Source: Pseudoxanthomonas sp. F37
Lineage (GTDB): Bacteria; Pseudomonadota; Gammaproteobacteria; Xanthomonadales; Xanthomonadaceae
Length of the DNA: 64,000 nt
Reading direction: 5' to 3'
Assembly: GCF_022965755.1 (NCBI RefSeq)
Contig: NZ_CP095187.1
Span: 2,356,001-2,420,000, forward strand
This document shows positions 19,952 through 29,922 of the stretch, in pieces (positions within the stretch are counted from its first letter, which is position 1; every line of letters starts with the position of its first letter). The notes beneath the pieces were generated by a model. It saw only the letters and a program-made list of their open reading frames with translations, searched no databases and was not told where the DNA came from. The translations under genes were made by a program, and so were the position numbers.

Positions 19952-20667
19952 GGCTTCACCGCGCAGGCCAGGTAGTTCACGTCGGTGCGAGCACTCAGCC
20001 GTGCGCGCTGCCGCCACGGCTCATAGGCCAGGCCGGACACGTCCTGCAGCTGCAAGCCCGCATCGCGCAACCACGCGGCCAGCTCCGACGGACGGATGAA
20101 TTCCTTGTAGTGATGCGTGCCCTTCGGCAGCAGGCGGGCGATGTACTCCGCACCGACGATCGCCAGCGCGAACGCGGCCGGCGTACGGTTGAGCGTGGAA
20201 AGGAACAGCTGCCCGCCCGGCTTCAGCAGCGCATGGCAGGCACGGATGATCGAGCCCGGATCGGGCACGTGCTCCAGCATTTCCATGCAGGTGACCACGT
20301 CGAAGCTGCCGGGCCGCTCCTCGGCCAGCGATTCCACCGAACGCAGCTGGTAGTCCACCTGCACGCCGGATTCCAGCCGGTGCAGGCGCGCCACCTTCAC
20401 CAGTTCCGGCGCCAGGTCGATCGCCGTCACCTGCGCGCCCTCGCGCGCCAGCGCCTCGCTCAGCAGTCCGCCGCCGCAACCGACATCCAGCGCCGCGGCG
20501 CCAGCAAGGCGCACCCGGTCGCGCACGTAGCCCAGGCGCACCGGGTTCAGCGCATGCAGGGCCTTCTGCGGGCCATCAGGGTCCCACCAGCGGTTGGCCA
20601 AGGCACCGAACTTGTCCAGTTCGGCCTGGCTGAAGTTGTCGTCGATGGGCGAAGTCGTGGTCGTCAT
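19948..20667 (-). CDS. ubiG: Ubiquinone biosynthesis O-methyltransferase
   Basis: An SAM-dependent methyltransferase acting on hydroxylated ubiquinone precursors. It is 239 residues, with the N-terminal [22 protein letters not shown] motif [24 protein letters not shown], and [17 protein letters not shown]. The ATG at 20667 is the family-typical start. It lies downstream of mtaD and overlaps the phosphatase gene by 4 bases, making one leftward unit. Confidence 0.96.
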   Translation of the reverse strand: MTTTTSPIDDNFSQAELDKFGALANRWWDPDGPQKALHALNPVRLGYVRDRVRLAGAAALDVGCGGGLLSEALAREGAQVTAIDLAPELVKVARLHRLESGVQVDYQLRSVESLAEERPGSFDVVTCMEMLEHVPDPGSIIRACHALLKPGGQLFLSTLNRTPAAFALAIVGAEYIARLLPKGTHHYKEFIRPSELAAWLRDAGLQLQDVSGLAYEPWRQRARLSARTDVNYLACAVKP

Positions 20668-20779
20668 GCCGCCATTGTAGAGCGCAGCCCGTTCGGTTGC
20701 CGTCCGCCCCTGCATGCGACCGTGCGAATCGGGGCATCACGGTGCCGGGCGGGCCCGGCGGCGGGGAAGCGATGGGGCG

Positions 20780-22120
20780 TCAGGACAGCCGGATGCCGGC
20801 GATCCGCTCGCGCCACTGGCGCGCGTTCGACAGCACGCCGTCGATGTCGATATCCACCAACACGCGCTGCCGCAGCCGGGCCCGGCCTGCGATCCAGACA
20901 TCGCTGACCTGCTGCCGGCCGGTGGCGTAGATGAGCTGGGACACCACGTGATGCAGCGGCTGGGTTTCCAGCGCGGACAGGTCCACGCACACCAGGTCGG
21001 CTTCCTTGCCCGGCTCGATGGAGCCCACGCGGTCGTCGAAGCCGATCGCCTTCGCGCCGCCCAGGGTGGCCGCACGCAGGGCGCTGAACGCGTCCAGCGC
21101 CGCGGCATCCCGGGCCACCGCCTTGGCCAGCAGGGCCGCGGTGCGCGTTTCGCTGAACATGTCCAGATCGTTGTTGCTGGCGCAGCCGTCGGTACCGACG
21201 GCCAGGTTCACGCCCGCCCGCTCCAGCGCGCAGGCCGGGCAGAAGCCGGAGGCGAGCTTGAGGTTGGACTCCGGGCAGTGCACCACGCTGACGCCACGCT
21301 CGGCGCAAAGATGGATCTCGGCCTCGGTCAGCTGGGTCATGTGGATGGCGATCAGCCGTTCGTTGACCAGCCCCAGCCGGTCCAGCCTGGCGATCGGGCG
21401 CTGGCCATGTTTTTCCAGCGACTGTTCGACTTCCTGCGCGGTCTCGTGCAGGTGCAGGTGCACGGGGATGTCCAGCTGGTCGGCCAGCATGCGCACGCGT
21501 TCGAAGTTGGCATCGTTGACGGTATACGGCGCATGCGGGGCGAACGCGGTCGCGATCAGCGCATCGTCGCGCCACTGGTCGTGGACCTCGTCGGCCTTGT
21601 CGAAGTACTCGTCGTCCGAGGCCGCCCACGCGGTGGGGAAGTCGATCACCGGCAGGCCCACGCGCGCGCGGAAGCCATGGCGCTTGTAGGTGGCCGCCTG
21701 CACGTCGGGGAAGAAGTAGTTCTCGTTGACGCAGGTGGTGCCGCCACGGAGCATTTCGGCGATGGCCAAGGTGATGCCGTCGGCGACGAAGTCCGGGCCG
21801 ATGACGGCCGCCTCGATCGGCCAGATGTGCTGCTGCAGCCAGACCTTCAGCGGCAGGTCGTCGGCGACGCCGCGCAGCAGCGTCATCGGATTGTGCGTAT
21901 GCGCGTTCACCAGGCCCGGGATGAGCGCCGCGTCCGGGCGCGACACCGTCTCGCGCGGCGCGAAGCGCGAACGCGCCTCCGGCACCGGCAGGACCGCCAC
22001 GATGCGGCCGCCGGTCACGGCGACCGCATGGTGTTCCAGCACCACCCCGTGCGGCACGACCGGTACCACGAAACCGGCTTCGATCAACAAATCGCAGGCT
22101 TCGGGGATGCGGTCGCTCAT
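20780..22120 (-). CDS. mtaD: 5-methylthioadenosine/S-adenosylhomocysteine deaminase family (TRZ/ATZ)
   Basis: An amidohydrolase of 446 residues. Metal ligands appear as NAHTHNPM near the start of the barrel, VHLHLHET, and HMTQLTEAE; further landmarks are CPESNLKLASGFCP and GTDGCASNNDLDM. Family members deaminate methylthioadenosine or adenosylhomocysteine in purine and methionine salvage. The ATG at 22120 precedes the usual N-terminal strand. It is upstream of ubiG in the same direction, an arrangement shared with Pseudomonas. Confidence 0.88.
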   Translation of the reverse strand: MSDRIPEACDLLIEAGFVVPVVPHGVVLEHHAVAVTGGRIVAVLPVPEARSRFAPRETVSRPDAALIPGLVNAHTHNPMTLLRGVADDLPLKVWLQQHIWPIEAAVIGPDFVADGITLAIAEMLRGGTTCVNENYFFPDVQAATYKRHGFRARVGLPVIDFPTAWAASDDEYFDKADEVHDQWRDDALIATAFAPHAPYTVNDANFERVRMLADQLDIPVHLHLHETAQEVEQSLEKHGQRPIARLDRLGLVNERLIAIHMTQLTEAEIHLCAERGVSVVHCPESNLKLASGFCPACALERAGVNLAVGTDGCASNNDLDMFSETRTAALLAKAVARDAAALDAFSALRAATLGGAKAIGFDDRVGSIEPGKEADLVCVDLSALETQPLHHVVSQLIYATGRQQVSDVWIAGRARLRQRVLVDIDIDGVLSNARQWRERIAGIRLS

Positions 22121-22131
22121 GGGGCCTCGGC

Positions 22132-22341
22132 TCAGAATCCCAGCGTGTAGGTCAGCCCGATGGCACCGGCGCCGAACAGCAGCCAGCACAGCAGCATCAG
22201 GGCCAGGGCGCGCCCGTAGCCCAGCCGCGGCACGCTGGGGAACAGCCGCGGCAGGGTCGCATTCCAGCACAGCATCACGCCCAGGCCGGCGAGCAGCACG
22301 CCCACCGCCCAGACGCCCAGATACAGCGCAAGATGCTCCAT
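22132..22341 (-). CDS. Small two-helix membrane protein
   Basis: A 69-residue protein with two hydrophobic segments (about 5-25 and 45-65) separated by a short basic loop. The start codon shares its A with the efp stop (TGATG), so it is translated after efp, and it ends 11 bases before mtaD starts. No known family recognised. Confidence 0.75.
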   Translation of the reverse strand: MEHLALYLGVWAVGVLLAGLGVMLCWNATLPRLFPSVPRLGYGRALALMLLCWLLFGAGAIGLTYTLGF

Positions 22342-22907
22342 CACTTCACGCGGCTGACGTAGTCGCCCGAGCGCGTATCGACCTTGATGATTTCGTCCTG
22401 GCCGACGAACAGCGGCACGCGCACGACCGCGCCGGTTTCCAGCGTGGCCGGCTTGCCGCCGGTACCGGCGGTGTCGCCCTTCACGCCCGGATCGGTCTCG
22501 ACGATCTTCAGTTCGACGAAGTTCGGCGGGGTCACCTGGATGGGGGTGCCGTTGTACAGCGTGACCACGCACTGCTCCTCGCCCTTGAGCCACTTCTCGG
22601 CACCGGCCATGCCGGTCTTGTCGGCCTGCACCTGCTCGAAGGTTTCCGGCTGCATGAAGTGCCAGTACTCGCCGTCGGAGTACAGGTACTGCATGTCGGT
22701 GTCCACCACGTCCGCCGCCTCGACCGAGTCGGTGCTCTTCATGGTGATTTCCTGCACGCGGCCGGTGCGGATCTGGCGGTACTTCACGCGCGTGAACGCC
22801 TGGCCCTTGCCCGGCTTCACGTACTCGGTGTCGGTGATGACGGAAGGCTCGTTGTTGACGAGGATCTTCATCCCGTTCTTGACATCGTTCATGCCGTAAC
22901 TGGCCAT
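22341..22907 (-). CDS. efp: Elongation factor P
   Basis: Relieves ribosome stalling at polyproline stretches. It is 188 residues in three beta-barrel domains. The lysine to be modified is Lys34 in VKPGKGQAF, as in E. coli, and the C-terminal [13 protein letters not shown] is conserved. The gene for its modifying aminomutase (epmB) is divergently transcribed next door, so a beta-lysylated form is expected; epmA must lie elsewhere. Confidence 0.98.
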   Translation of the reverse strand: MASYGMNDVKNGMKILVNNEPSVITDTEYVKPGKGQAFTRVKYRQIRTGRVQEITMKSTDSVEAADVVDTDMQYLYSDGEYWHFMQPETFEQVQADKTGMAGAEKWLKGEEQCVVTLYNGTPIQVTPPNFVELKIVETDPGVKGDTAGTGGKPATLETGAVVRVPLFVGQDEIIKVDTRSGDYVSRVK

Positions 22908-23009
22908 GGATAAACTCCTTGGGGTAAGACAAACCCGCCGCGGAACACGGCCGGCCGGATAGAATGGGGAACCCGCCGGACCCGGCGGGTGCTTGTTTCC
23001 AGACCCGAT

Positions 23010-24029
23010 ATGATAACCGCAGCCCCCCAACCCCGACAGCCTGCCGCGCTCGTGCCCGTCCGCTGGCAGCAGGCCCTGCGGGAGGCCGTGCGCGATCCGC
23101 GCGAGCTGCTGGACCTGCTGGGGCTGGGCGGCCTGGCCCCGCGCCTGTCGGACGAAGCGGCGGCCCAGTTCCCGCTGCGGGTACCGCGCGGCTTCGTGAG
23201 CCGCATGCGCCACGGCGACCCGGGCGACCCCTTGCTGCGCCAAGTCCTGCCCCTGGACGAGGAGATGCGCCCCATGCCGGGCTTCGGCCTGGATGCGGTG
23301 GGCGACGGCGCGGCGAAAACCGCGCCCGGCGTCATCCAGAAGTATCGTGGCCGCGCCCTGCTGGTGGCCACCGGCAGCTGTGCGATCCACTGCCGGTACT
23401 GCTTCCGTCGCCACTTTCCCTATGCGGAGGAAACCGCCGCCCGCGACGGCTGGCGCGAGGCGGTCGAGCTCATCCGCCAGGATGGCTCGATCGAGGAAGT
23501 GCTGCTTTCCGGTGGCGATCCGCTGTCGCTGTCCAATGGCAAGCTGGCCGAACTGACCGCCGCGCTGGCGGACGTTCCCCACCTGCGTCGCCTGCGCATC
23601 CACAGCCGCCTGCCCATCGTGTTGCCCGAGCGTGTCGATGATGGCCTGCTGGGCTGGCTTTCGGCCCTGCCCTGGCCGGTGACCCTGGTGGTCCATGCCA
23701 ACCACGCCAACGAGTTCGACGGCACCGTCGACGCGGCGCTCGGGCGCCTGCGCGCGGCCGGCGCGCAGCTGCTCAACCAGGCCGTCCTGCTGAAGGGCGT
23801 GAACGACAGCGTGGAGGCCCTGGCCGCACTGAGCGAACGCGGCTTCGCGGCCGGCGTGCTGCCGTACTACCTGCACCAGCTCGACCGCGTCGCCGGCGTG
23901 GCCCACTTCGAAGTGGACGACGCGCGCGCGCGCGCGCTCCACGCCGGCCTGGCCGCCCGGCTGTCCGGCTACCTCGTGCCCCGACTGGTGCGCGAGTTCC
24001 CCGGCGACACCGGCAAGCGTCCGCTCTAG
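23010..24029 (+). CDS. epmB: EF-P beta-lysylation protein EpmB (lysine 2,3-aminomutase family)
   Basis: A radical-SAM/PLP enzyme that turns alpha-lysine into beta-lysine for attachment to EF-P. It is 339 residues from the ATG at 23010. The radical-SAM cluster motif is CAIHCRYC followed by FRRHFPY, then [21 protein letters not shown] and [18 protein letters not shown] -10-like hexamer at 22960-22965 and a GC-rich hairpin (ACCCGCCG/CGGCGGGT, 22970-22989) precede it in the 5' leader. Divergent from efp. Confidence 0.95.
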   Translation: MITAAPQPRQPAALVPVRWQQALREAVRDPRELLDLLGLGGLAPRLSDEAAAQFPLRVPRGFVSRMRHGDPGDPLLRQVLPLDEEMRPMPGFGLDAVGDGAAKTAPGVIQKYRGRALLVATGSCAIHCRYCFRRHFPYAEETAARDGWREAVELIRQDGSIEEVLLSGGDPLSLSNGKLAELTAALADVPHLRRLRIHSRLPIVLPERVDDGLLGWLSALPWPVTLVVHANHANEFDGTVDAALGRLRAAGAQLLNQAVLLKGVNDSVEALAALSERGFAAGVLPYYLHQLDRVAGVAHFEVDDARARALHAGLAARLSGYLVPRLVREFPGDTGKRPL

Positions 24030-24070
24030 ACCGCAGGGTGCGACGCGCCGCCGCATCTGCGACGCCTGCA

Positions 24071-24100
24071 TTGGACGCTTCGCGCCCCTTCGTGTATTAA
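24071..24100 (+). promoter_or_regulatory. Sigma-70-type promoter for the fimX-like gene
   Basis: TTGGAC (24071-24076) and TATTAA (24095-24100) with an 18-base spacer, 26 bases before the ATG. A good match for a GC-rich genome. Confidence 0.5.
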
Positions 24101-24126
24101 ACCCGCACCCCCGGCGGACCCGCTGC

Positions 24127-26202
24127 ATGCAGATCGGCAAAGACACCACCCTTCGATTGACCCTCGTGGACGACAGCGCCGAAGACGCCGAGGCCATCGT
24201 GTCCACCCTGCGCAACGGCGGCATTGCCGTTCGCCCCCTGCGGCCACTCGACGCCGGCGAACTGGGACAGATGGTGGCGTCCCAGCCCATGGACCTGCTG
24301 CTGGCCTCCCGCACCGCCAAGGGCATTCCCCTGGCCACGGTGCTGGCCCAGGTGGACGCCAGCGGCAAGGACATTCCCGTCATCGTGCTGGCCGATGCCA
24401 TCACCGAGGCCGACCTGCTGGCCGACCAGGCCGCCGGTGCGCGCGCGGTCGCCCTGCGCGGGCGGCCGGACCACGTGCTGACCGTGCTGCGGCGGGAGTG
24501 GGCGGATCTGGACGCACGCCGTTCGCAGCGCCGCCTGGAAGGCCAGATGCGCGAGACCGAGCGCCGCTGCGACGCCCTGATCTCGTCCTCGCGCGATCCC
24601 ATCGCCTACATCCACGAAGGCATGCACATCCGGGCCAACGACGCCTACCTGGAGATGTTCGGCTTCGAGTCGTTCGAGGATGTGGAAGGCCTGTCGCTGC
24701 TGGACCTGGTGGGTCCGCAGTACGTCGGCGACTTCAAGGCCCTGCTGAAGAAGCTCAGCAAGGGCGAACCGCCGCCGCCGCGCTTCGAACTTGAAGCGCG
24801 CAGCCTGGATGGCGACAGTTTCCCGGCCACGCTGGAATTCGCCACCGCCACTTACGAGGGCGAACCCTGCGTGCAGGTGGTGTTCCGCCGCCGCGAGGAA
24901 TTCGATCCCGAACTGGCCCGCGAAGTGGAGGACCTGCGCCAGCGCGACATGGTCACCGGCCTGCTCAACCGCCCCACCTTCCTGCGCGAGCTGGAGACGG
25001 CGGTGGCCGCGGTGGCGCGCGGCGAAGACCAGTACGGCCTGCTGCTGGTCGAACCCGACCACTACCAGCGGCTGCTGGCCGACATCGGCATCGATTCGGC
25101 CGACGACCTGGCCGCCGCGCTGGCGGCGCGCCTGTCCGAGAAGCTGGACGACAGCTGCATCGCGGCCCGCTTCGGCGAGCGCACCTTCGCCGTCCTGCTG
25201 CGCGGCAACCATGCGCACACGGCGGCCCTGGCCGAGAAGCTGCGCGCGGCCTACGCCTCGCACGTGTTCAATGTCGGCGAACGCTCGGCCTCGGTGACCG
25301 CCAGCCTGGGCGGCGTGCAGATCGGCGAGAAGATCGCCAGCGTCGGCCCCGTGCTGACGCGCGCGACCGACTGCCTGCAGGCCGCCACCAACCTGGGCGG
25401 CAACCGCTTCGAGATCTTCGACCCGGGCGCGGTGGACCGCGCCGAAGAAGAGCGCGTGCAGAACTGGATCCAGCGCCTGCGCGAAGCGCTGCAGGACGAC
25501 AGCTTCCGCCTGCACTACCAGCCCGTGGTCAGCCTGCAGGCCGAGCCCGGCGAAGTCTACGAGGCGCTGCTGCGGCTGGAGTCCAACGGCGAGATCGTGC
25601 AGCCGCAGTCCTTCATCGGCATCGCCGAGGACAACGGCCTGCTGGACGCCATCGACCGCTGGGTGGTGAACCGCGCCATCGAGGTGCTGGCCGAACGCAA
25701 GCGCAACGGCCACGACACGCGCATGGTGGTCAAGGTCAGCCCGGCGTCCTTCGCCGACAACCGCCTGCTCGACCTCATCGCCCGGCAACTGGCCGCGCAC
25801 GACGTGCCCGGCGACCGCCTGTGGCTGCAGACGCCGGAGTCCAAGGTGTTCACCCACCTGCGCCAGGCGCAGGCCTTCCAGACCGCCGCGGCCAAGCTGG
25901 GCTGTCACGTGGGCCTGGAGCATTTCGGCGCGGGCCTGGATTCGTTCCAGCTGCTCTCGCACTTCCAGCCCACCTTCCTCAAGATCGACCGCGTCTTCAG
26001 CGAGGACCTGGGCCGCAATGCCGAACACCAGCAGAAGATCCGCGAGATCGCAGAGCGCGCGCAGGCCCTGGGCATCCTGACCGTGGCCGAGCATGTGCAG
26101 GATGCGGCAACGATGGCCTTCCTGTTCACCGCCAGCGTGGATTACGTGGAAGGCAACTTCCTGGCAGCGCCGGGACCGCTGATGAACTACGACTTCAGCT
26201 GA
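24127..26202 (+). CDS. fimX: FimX-like degenerate GGDEF-EAL protein
   Basis: A 691-residue cytosolic c-di-GMP effector for type IV pili. Domains in order: receiver-like (about 1-125, with no phosphoacceptor Asp in [12 protein letters not shown]), PAS (about 145-265), degenerate GGDEF (about 270-430; [10 protein letters not shown] in place of GGDEF) and EAL (about 440-691). The EAL domain keeps YEALLRLES but has lost metal ligands: [21 protein letters not shown] and EHVQDAA replace the catalytic residues. So it should bind rather than make or cleave c-di-GMP, as FimX does with PilZ and PilB. A single-gene unit. Confidence 0.88.
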   Translation: MQIGKDTTLRLTLVDDSAEDAEAIVSTLRNGGIAVRPLRPLDAGELGQMVASQPMDLLLASRTAKGIPLATVLAQVDASGKDIPVIVLADAITEADLLADQAAGARAVALRGRPDHVLTVLRREWADLDARRSQRRLEGQMRETERRCDALISSSRDPIAYIHEGMHIRANDAYLEMFGFESFEDVEGLSLLDLVGPQYVGDFKALLKKLSKGEPPPPRFELEARSLDGDSFPATLEFATATYEGEPCVQVVFRRREEFDPELAREVEDLRQRDMVTGLLNRPTFLRELETAVAAVARGEDQYGLLLVEPDHYQRLLADIGIDSADDLAAALAARLSEKLDDSCIAARFGERTFAVLLRGNHAHTAALAEKLRAAYASHVFNVGERSASVTASLGGVQIGEKIASVGPVLTRATDCLQAATNLGGNRFEIFDPGAVDRAEEERVQNWIQRLREALQDDSFRLHYQPVVSLQAEPGEVYEALLRLESNGEIVQPQSFIGIAEDNGLLDAIDRWVVNRAIEVLAERKRNGHDTRMVVKVSPASFADNRLLDLIARQLAAHDVPGDRLWLQTPESKVFTHLRQAQAFQTAAAKLGCHVGLEHFGAGLDSFQLLSHFQPTFLKIDRVFSEDLGRNAEHQQKIREIAERAQALGILTVAEHVQDAATMAFLFTASVDYVEGNFLAAPGPLMNYDFS

Positions 26203-26215
26203 CCCCCCCAGCCTC

Positions 26216-26413
26216 TGTAGGAGCGGGCCACGCCCGCGATGCTCCTGCTCGGCGATCCCCAAAGCATCCCCGCCCCTGTAGGAGCGGGCCACGCCCGCGA
26301 TGCTCCTGCTCGGTGGTCCCAAAAGCATCCCCGCCTCTGTAGGAGCGGGCCATGCCCGCGATGCTCTTCGTCGGTGGTCCCAAAAGCATCGCGGGCATGG
26401 CCCGCTCCTACAA
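26216..26413. repeat. Array of four REP elements
   Basis: Three direct GTAGGAGCGGGCC-type units begin near 26216, 26277 and 26338 with a 61-base period. A fourth, inverted unit ends near 26413. The spacers (GATGCTCCTGCTCGG, then CCCAAAAGCATC) repeat as well. The last two units form a long hairpin. It lies between fimX and the htpX terminator. Confidence 0.93.
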
Positions 26414-26427
26414 AGGGGTGCCAAACG

Positions 26428-26453
26428 AAAAACCCGCCTTTCCGGCGGGTTTT
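26428..26453 (-). terminator. Terminator after htpX
   Basis: Stem AAACCCGCC/GGCGGGTTT with loop TTTCC, and T-runs on both strands, so it may also stop transcripts coming from fimX. It is 25 bases past the htpX stop. Confidence 0.88.
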
Positions 26454-26477
26454 CCGTTCCTGCGGTCCGTGCGCGAC

Positions 26478-27359
26478 TCAGGCGACCGTGGCCTGCTGCG
26501 CGCGCAGCGCAGCGATGCGGTCCTCCAGCGGCGGGTGGCTGAGGAAGAGCTTCTTCATGCCCTGGCCGATGCCGCCGGCGATGCCGAACGCTTCCACCTG
26601 GGCCGGCAGCGTGCTGGGACGCTGCTGCTGCTTCAGGCGCTCCAGCGCGGCGATCATCTTCTGCCGGCCCGCCAGCGAGGCGCCGCCATGGTCGGCGCGG
26701 AATTCGCGGCGGCGCGAGAACCACATGGCGATCATCGTGGCGAACAGGCCGAACACCACCTCCAGCACCATGACGATGATGTAGTAGCCGAAACCGCGGC
26801 CCTCGCCCTCACGGTTACCGGACAGGAAGCTGTCCACCACCCCGCCCACCACGCGGGCCAGCACGATGACGAAGGTGTTCAGCACGCCCTGCAGCAGGGC
26901 CATGGTCACCATGTCGCCATTGGCGACGTGCGCCACCTCGTGGCCGAGCACGGCTTCGGCCTCGTCCTGGTTCATCGAACGCAGCAGGCCGGTCGACACC
27001 GCCACCAGGGCGTTGTTGCGGTTGGCGCCGGTGGCGAAGGCATTGATCTCCGGCGCATCGTAGACGGCGACTTCCGGCATGCCTATCCCGGCGGCCTGCG
27101 CCTGGCGCTGCACGGTAGCCACCAGCCAGCGCTCGGCATCGTTGCGCGGCTGCTCGATCACCTGCGCGCCGGTGGCACGCTTGGCCATCCACTTGGAGGT
27201 CAACAGCGAGATCAGCGACCCGCCGAAGCCGAAGATGGCGGCGAACACCAGCAGCCCTCCCATCTGGTTGGGGTTGACCCCCAGCAGCGACATGACGATA
27301 CCGGCCAGGACCAGCACGGCCAGGTTGGTGGCGAGGAACAGGGCGACACGCGTGAACAC
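26478..27359 (-). CDS. htpX: Protease HtpX
   Basis: An inner-membrane zinc metalloprotease for quality control of membrane proteins. It is 293 residues, with two N-terminal TM segments, the HExxH motif in [14 protein letters not shown], two further TM segments, and the third zinc ligand in FRADHGGA. The GTG at 27359 gives the family start ([14 protein letters not shown]). An upstream ATG adds 25 atypical residues. Divergent from gluQRS. In other bacteria htpX is often under envelope-stress control; no such site was identified. Confidence 0.94.
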   Translation of the reverse strand: MFTRVALFLATNLAVLVLAGIVMSLLGVNPNQMGGLLVFAAIFGFGGSLISLLTSKWMAKRATGAQVIEQPRNDAERWLVATVQRQAQAAGIGMPEVAVYDAPEINAFATGANRNNALVAVSTGLLRSMNQDEAEAVLGHEVAHVANGDMVTMALLQGVLNTFVIVLARVVGGVVDSFLSGNREGEGRGFGYYIIVMVLEVVFGLFATMIAMWFSRRREFRADHGGASLAGRQKMIAALERLKQQQRPSTLPAQVEAFGIAGGIGQGMKKLFLSHPPLEDRIAALRAQQATVA

Positions 27360-27479
27360 GGTGGGGCTCCAGAAATGACGTGCAAGCACAGAGGTGGACG
27401 CCGCAGAATTGCGGTTGCGGCGACGCGAATTCAAGCCGATGTCTGACTGCGTGGTTCAGCTTTCCTTTCCTTCCGACGA

Positions 27480-28400
27480 ATGACCGAGACGCTTCCCCAC
27501 CCCCGCTACCGGGGACGCTTCGCGCCCTCGCCCACCGGCCGCCTGCATTTCGGCTCGCTGGTGGCCGCCCTGGGCAGCTGGCTGCTTGCGCGTCACCACG
27601 ATGGCCAATGGCTGGTGCGCGTGGAGGACCTGGACCCGCCCCGCGAGGTTGCGGGCGCCGCCCAGGCCCAATTGGCCACCCTGGCCGCATTCGGCATGGA
27701 ATCCGATCTGCCCGTCGTCTGGCAGAGCCGGCGCCATGACCGGTATGCACGCGCGCTGGAGCGGCTGCTGGCTGCGGGCGCTGCGTTCGAGTGCCGTTGC
27801 AGCCGCAGCGAACTGGCGGCCGTCGGCGGCATCCATCGCCGCTGCGTCGCACGCGACCCCACCCGCTTGCCCGCCATCCGGCTGCGCGTGGCGGAAGGCA
27901 GCACCGTGGACTTCATCGATGGCCTGCAGGGGCGCATCGCCCAGGCCGTCGACCGCGACGTCGGCGATGTGGTCCTGCGCCGTGCGGATGGTTTCTGGGC
28001 CTACCAGTTGGCGGTGGTCGTGGACGACGCGGAACAGGGCATCACCGATGTGGTGCGCGGGGCCGACCTGCTGGACTCCACCCCCCGCCAGATCCTGCTG
28101 CAGCGCGCACTGGGCCTGCCCACGCCGCGCTACCTGCATCTGCCGCTGATCGTCGACGCCCACGGCGACAAGCTGTCCAAGTCGATGGCCGCCTTGCCAC
28201 TGGACGATGCCGCCCCCCTGCCCGCCCTGCGCGCCGCCTGGCAGGTGCTGGGACAGGCGCCGGCCGTGCTCGCCGGCCTGCCGACGGTGGCCCTGGCGAT
28301 GCAGGCCGCGGCCCGGGGCTTCCGGCCCGAGCAGCTGCCCAAAGCGGCGCACATAACGTTCGCTGCGGCGCACAACAATCCTGTTGCGGGCGCTGTCTAG
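27480..28400 (+). CDS. gluQ: Glutamyl-Q tRNA(Asp) synthetase
   Basis: Attaches glutamate to queuosine in tRNA-Asp. It is 306 residues and resembles the catalytic half of GluRS, with no anticodon-binding domain. It shows [20 protein letters not shown], a cysteine cluster (ECRCSR and RRCVARD) for zinc, [11 protein letters not shown], and KLSKS. The ATG at 27480 is used; the upstream region is shared with htpX. Confidence 0.94.
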   Translation: MTETLPHPRYRGRFAPSPTGRLHFGSLVAALGSWLLARHHDGQWLVRVEDLDPPREVAGAAQAQLATLAAFGMESDLPVVWQSRRHDRYARALERLLAAGAAFECRCSRSELAAVGGIHRRCVARDPTRLPAIRLRVAEGSTVDFIDGLQGRIAQAVDRDVGDVVLRRADGFWAYQLAVVVDDAEQGITDVVRGADLLDSTPRQILLQRALGLPTPRYLHLPLIVDAHGDKLSKSMAALPLDDAAPLPALRAAWQVLGQAPAVLAGLPTVALAMQAAARGFRPEQLPKAAHITFAAAHNNPVAGAV

Positions 28401-28445
28401 AATCGGACCACCGTCGGCTTGCGGCGGTATACGGAGATCCCCCAC

Positions 28446-29186
28446 ATGACATCGCGCGTCGCCCTGGTCACCGGCGGCACCGGAGGTATCGGTACCGCCA
28501 TCTGCAAGAAGCTGGCCGACATGGGCCACAAGGTCGCCACCAATTACCGCAACGAGGAAAAGGCGCGCGCGTGGCAGGCGCAGATGAAGGCCGAGGGCTA
28601 CGACATCGCGCTGGTGAAGGGCGATGTGACCTCGCCCGACGAGGCGCAGGCAATGGTGAAGGAGGTGGAACAGACGCTGGGCCCGGTCGAGATCCTCATC
28701 AACAATGCCGGCATCACCCGCGACGGCACCTTCCACAAGATGACCGCCACCCAGTGGGGCGATGTCATCAACACCAACCTCAACTCGGTGTTCAACGTCA
28801 CCCGGCCGGTGATCGAAGGGATGCGCGACCGCAAATGGGGCCGCATCATCCAGATCAGTTCGATCAACGGCCTGAAGGGCCAGTACGGCCAGGCCAACTA
28901 CGCCGCGGCCAAGGCCGGCATGCACGGCTTCACCATTTCGCTCGCGCGCGAGAACGCCAAGCTCGGCATCACCGTCAACACGGTCTCGCCCGGCTACGTG
29001 GCCACCGACATGGTGATGGCGGTACCGGAGGAAGTCCGCGCCAAGATCGCCGCCGACATTCCCACCGGCCGCCTGGGCAGGCCCGAAGAGATCGCCTACG
29101 CGGTCGCCTTCCTGGTGGACGAACAAGCCAGCTGGATCACCGGCTCCAACCTGGACATCAACGGCGGCCACCATATGGGGTGGTGA
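28446..29186 (+). CDS. phbB: Acetoacetyl-CoA reductase (PhaB-type SDR)
   Basis: NADPH-dependent reduction of acetoacetyl-CoA to 3-hydroxybutyryl-CoA for polyhydroxyalkanoate synthesis. It is a 246-residue short-chain dehydrogenase with TGGTGGIGTAIC (cofactor), NNAGITRDGTFHKM, a Ser-Tyr-Lys site in SSINGLKGQYGQANYAAAKAG, and SPGYVATDM. The sequence has the longer ITRDxxxxKM pattern typical of PhaB. A TAGAAT -10-like hexamer sits at 28399-28404. A second copy follows phaR. Confidence 0.9.
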   Translation: MTSRVALVTGGTGGIGTAICKKLADMGHKVATNYRNEEKARAWQAQMKAEGYDIALVKGDVTSPDEAQAMVKEVEQTLGPVEILINNAGITRDGTFHKMTATQWGDVINTNLNSVFNVTRPVIEGMRDRKWGRIIQISSINGLKGQYGQANYAAAKAGMHGFTISLARENAKLGITVNTVSPGYVATDMVMAVPEEVRAKIAADIPTGRLGRPEEIAYAVAFLVDEQASWITGSNLDINGGHHMGW

Positions 29187-29213
29187 GGAAAAGCAGGAAC
29201 GGACAAGCGGGAC

Positions 29214-29267
29214 CGGGAATCCCTGTTCCCCATTCCCTATTCCCCATTCCCGCTTCCCTGAACAGGG
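29214..29267. repeat. Intergenic repeat of CATTCCC/TATTCCC units with hairpin ends
   Basis: CCCTGTTC (29221-29228) and GAACAGGG (29260-29267) flank a run of TTCCCCATTCCC, CTATTCCCC and ATTCCCGC units. Similar AATGGGGAATAGGG repeats are frequent between genes in Xanthomonads. It lies between phbB and phaR. Confidence 0.65.
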
Positions 29268-29346
29268 ACACCCTGCCCTCCGGGCTGTTGCAAGGGCTGT
29301 TGCGCTGCGTCATGCTGCCGCAATACGCGTTTAGAGCGAAGACTCA

Positions 29347-29850
29347 ATGGCTGCGATCCGCATCATCAAGAAGTATCCCAACCGTCGTCTGTACGACACG
29401 GAGATCTCCAGCTACATCACCATCGAGGATGTGCGCCAGCTGATCGTGGACGGCGAGGATTTCGAGGTCCGCGACGCCAAGACCGGCGACGACCTGACCC
29501 GCACCGTGCTGTTGCAGATCATCAGCGAGCAGGAACAGGACGGCGAGCCGGTCCTGTCCACGCAGTTGCTCAGCCAGATCATCCGCTTCTATGGCGACTC
29601 GCTGCAGGGCTTCATGGGCAACTACCTGGAGCGCAGCATGCAGTTGTTCATGGAGCAGCAGCAGCAGTTCCGCAGCCAGATGGGCAATCTGCTGGGCCAG
29701 ACGCCCTGGACCATGATGAACCAGCTGACCGAGCGCAACATGGAGCTGTGGCAGGAATTCCAGCGCAACCTGACCGGTGGCATGGGCCGCCCCACCACGG
29801 TCAAGCCGAAGGACGCCCCGCGCGAGACGCCCAAGACGCGCGCCCGCTGA
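29347..29850 (+). CDS. phaR: Polyhydroxyalkanoate synthesis repressor PhaR
   Basis: A 167-residue regulator that binds both DNA and PHA granules. It has the N-terminal PHB_acc_N domain (IIKKYPNRRLYDTEISSYIT, then VRQLIVDGEDFEVRDAKTG) and a Gln-rich helical region (SMQLFMEQQQQFRSQMG). In other bacteria it represses phasin genes until granules form. It lies between two acetoacetyl-CoA reductase genes and ends at a strong terminator. Confidence 0.95.
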   Translation: MAAIRIIKKYPNRRLYDTEISSYITIEDVRQLIVDGEDFEVRDAKTGDDLTRTVLLQIISEQEQDGEPVLSTQLLSQIIRFYGDSLQGFMGNYLERSMQLFMEQQQQFRSQMGNLLGQTPWTMMNQLTERNMELWQEFQRNLTGGMGRPTTVKPKDAPRETPKTRAR

Positions 29851-29869
29851 GGCCTCAGTAGTGAAACCC

Positions 29870-29900
29870 GGCCCGCGCCTCGTTGCGCGGGCCTTTTTTT
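29870..29900 (+). terminator. Terminator after phaR
   Basis: Stem GGCCCGCGC/GCGCGGGCC followed by seven T. It lies 20 bases after the phaR stop, so the next reductase gene probably needs readthrough or its own promoter. Confidence 0.93.
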
Positions 29901-29922
29901 GACCGATGTACGGAAATTCCAC

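Noticed and set aside
26216-26413. Regular 61-base repeats resembling a small CRISPR array
   Set aside because: The sequences between the units repeat too, one unit is inverted, and each unit is a REP palindrome. No cas genes are near.
24097-26724. An 875-codon minus-strand open frame over fimX
   Set aside because: Shadow frame with no domain signal; fimX on the plus strand explains the region and the frame crosses REP repeats.
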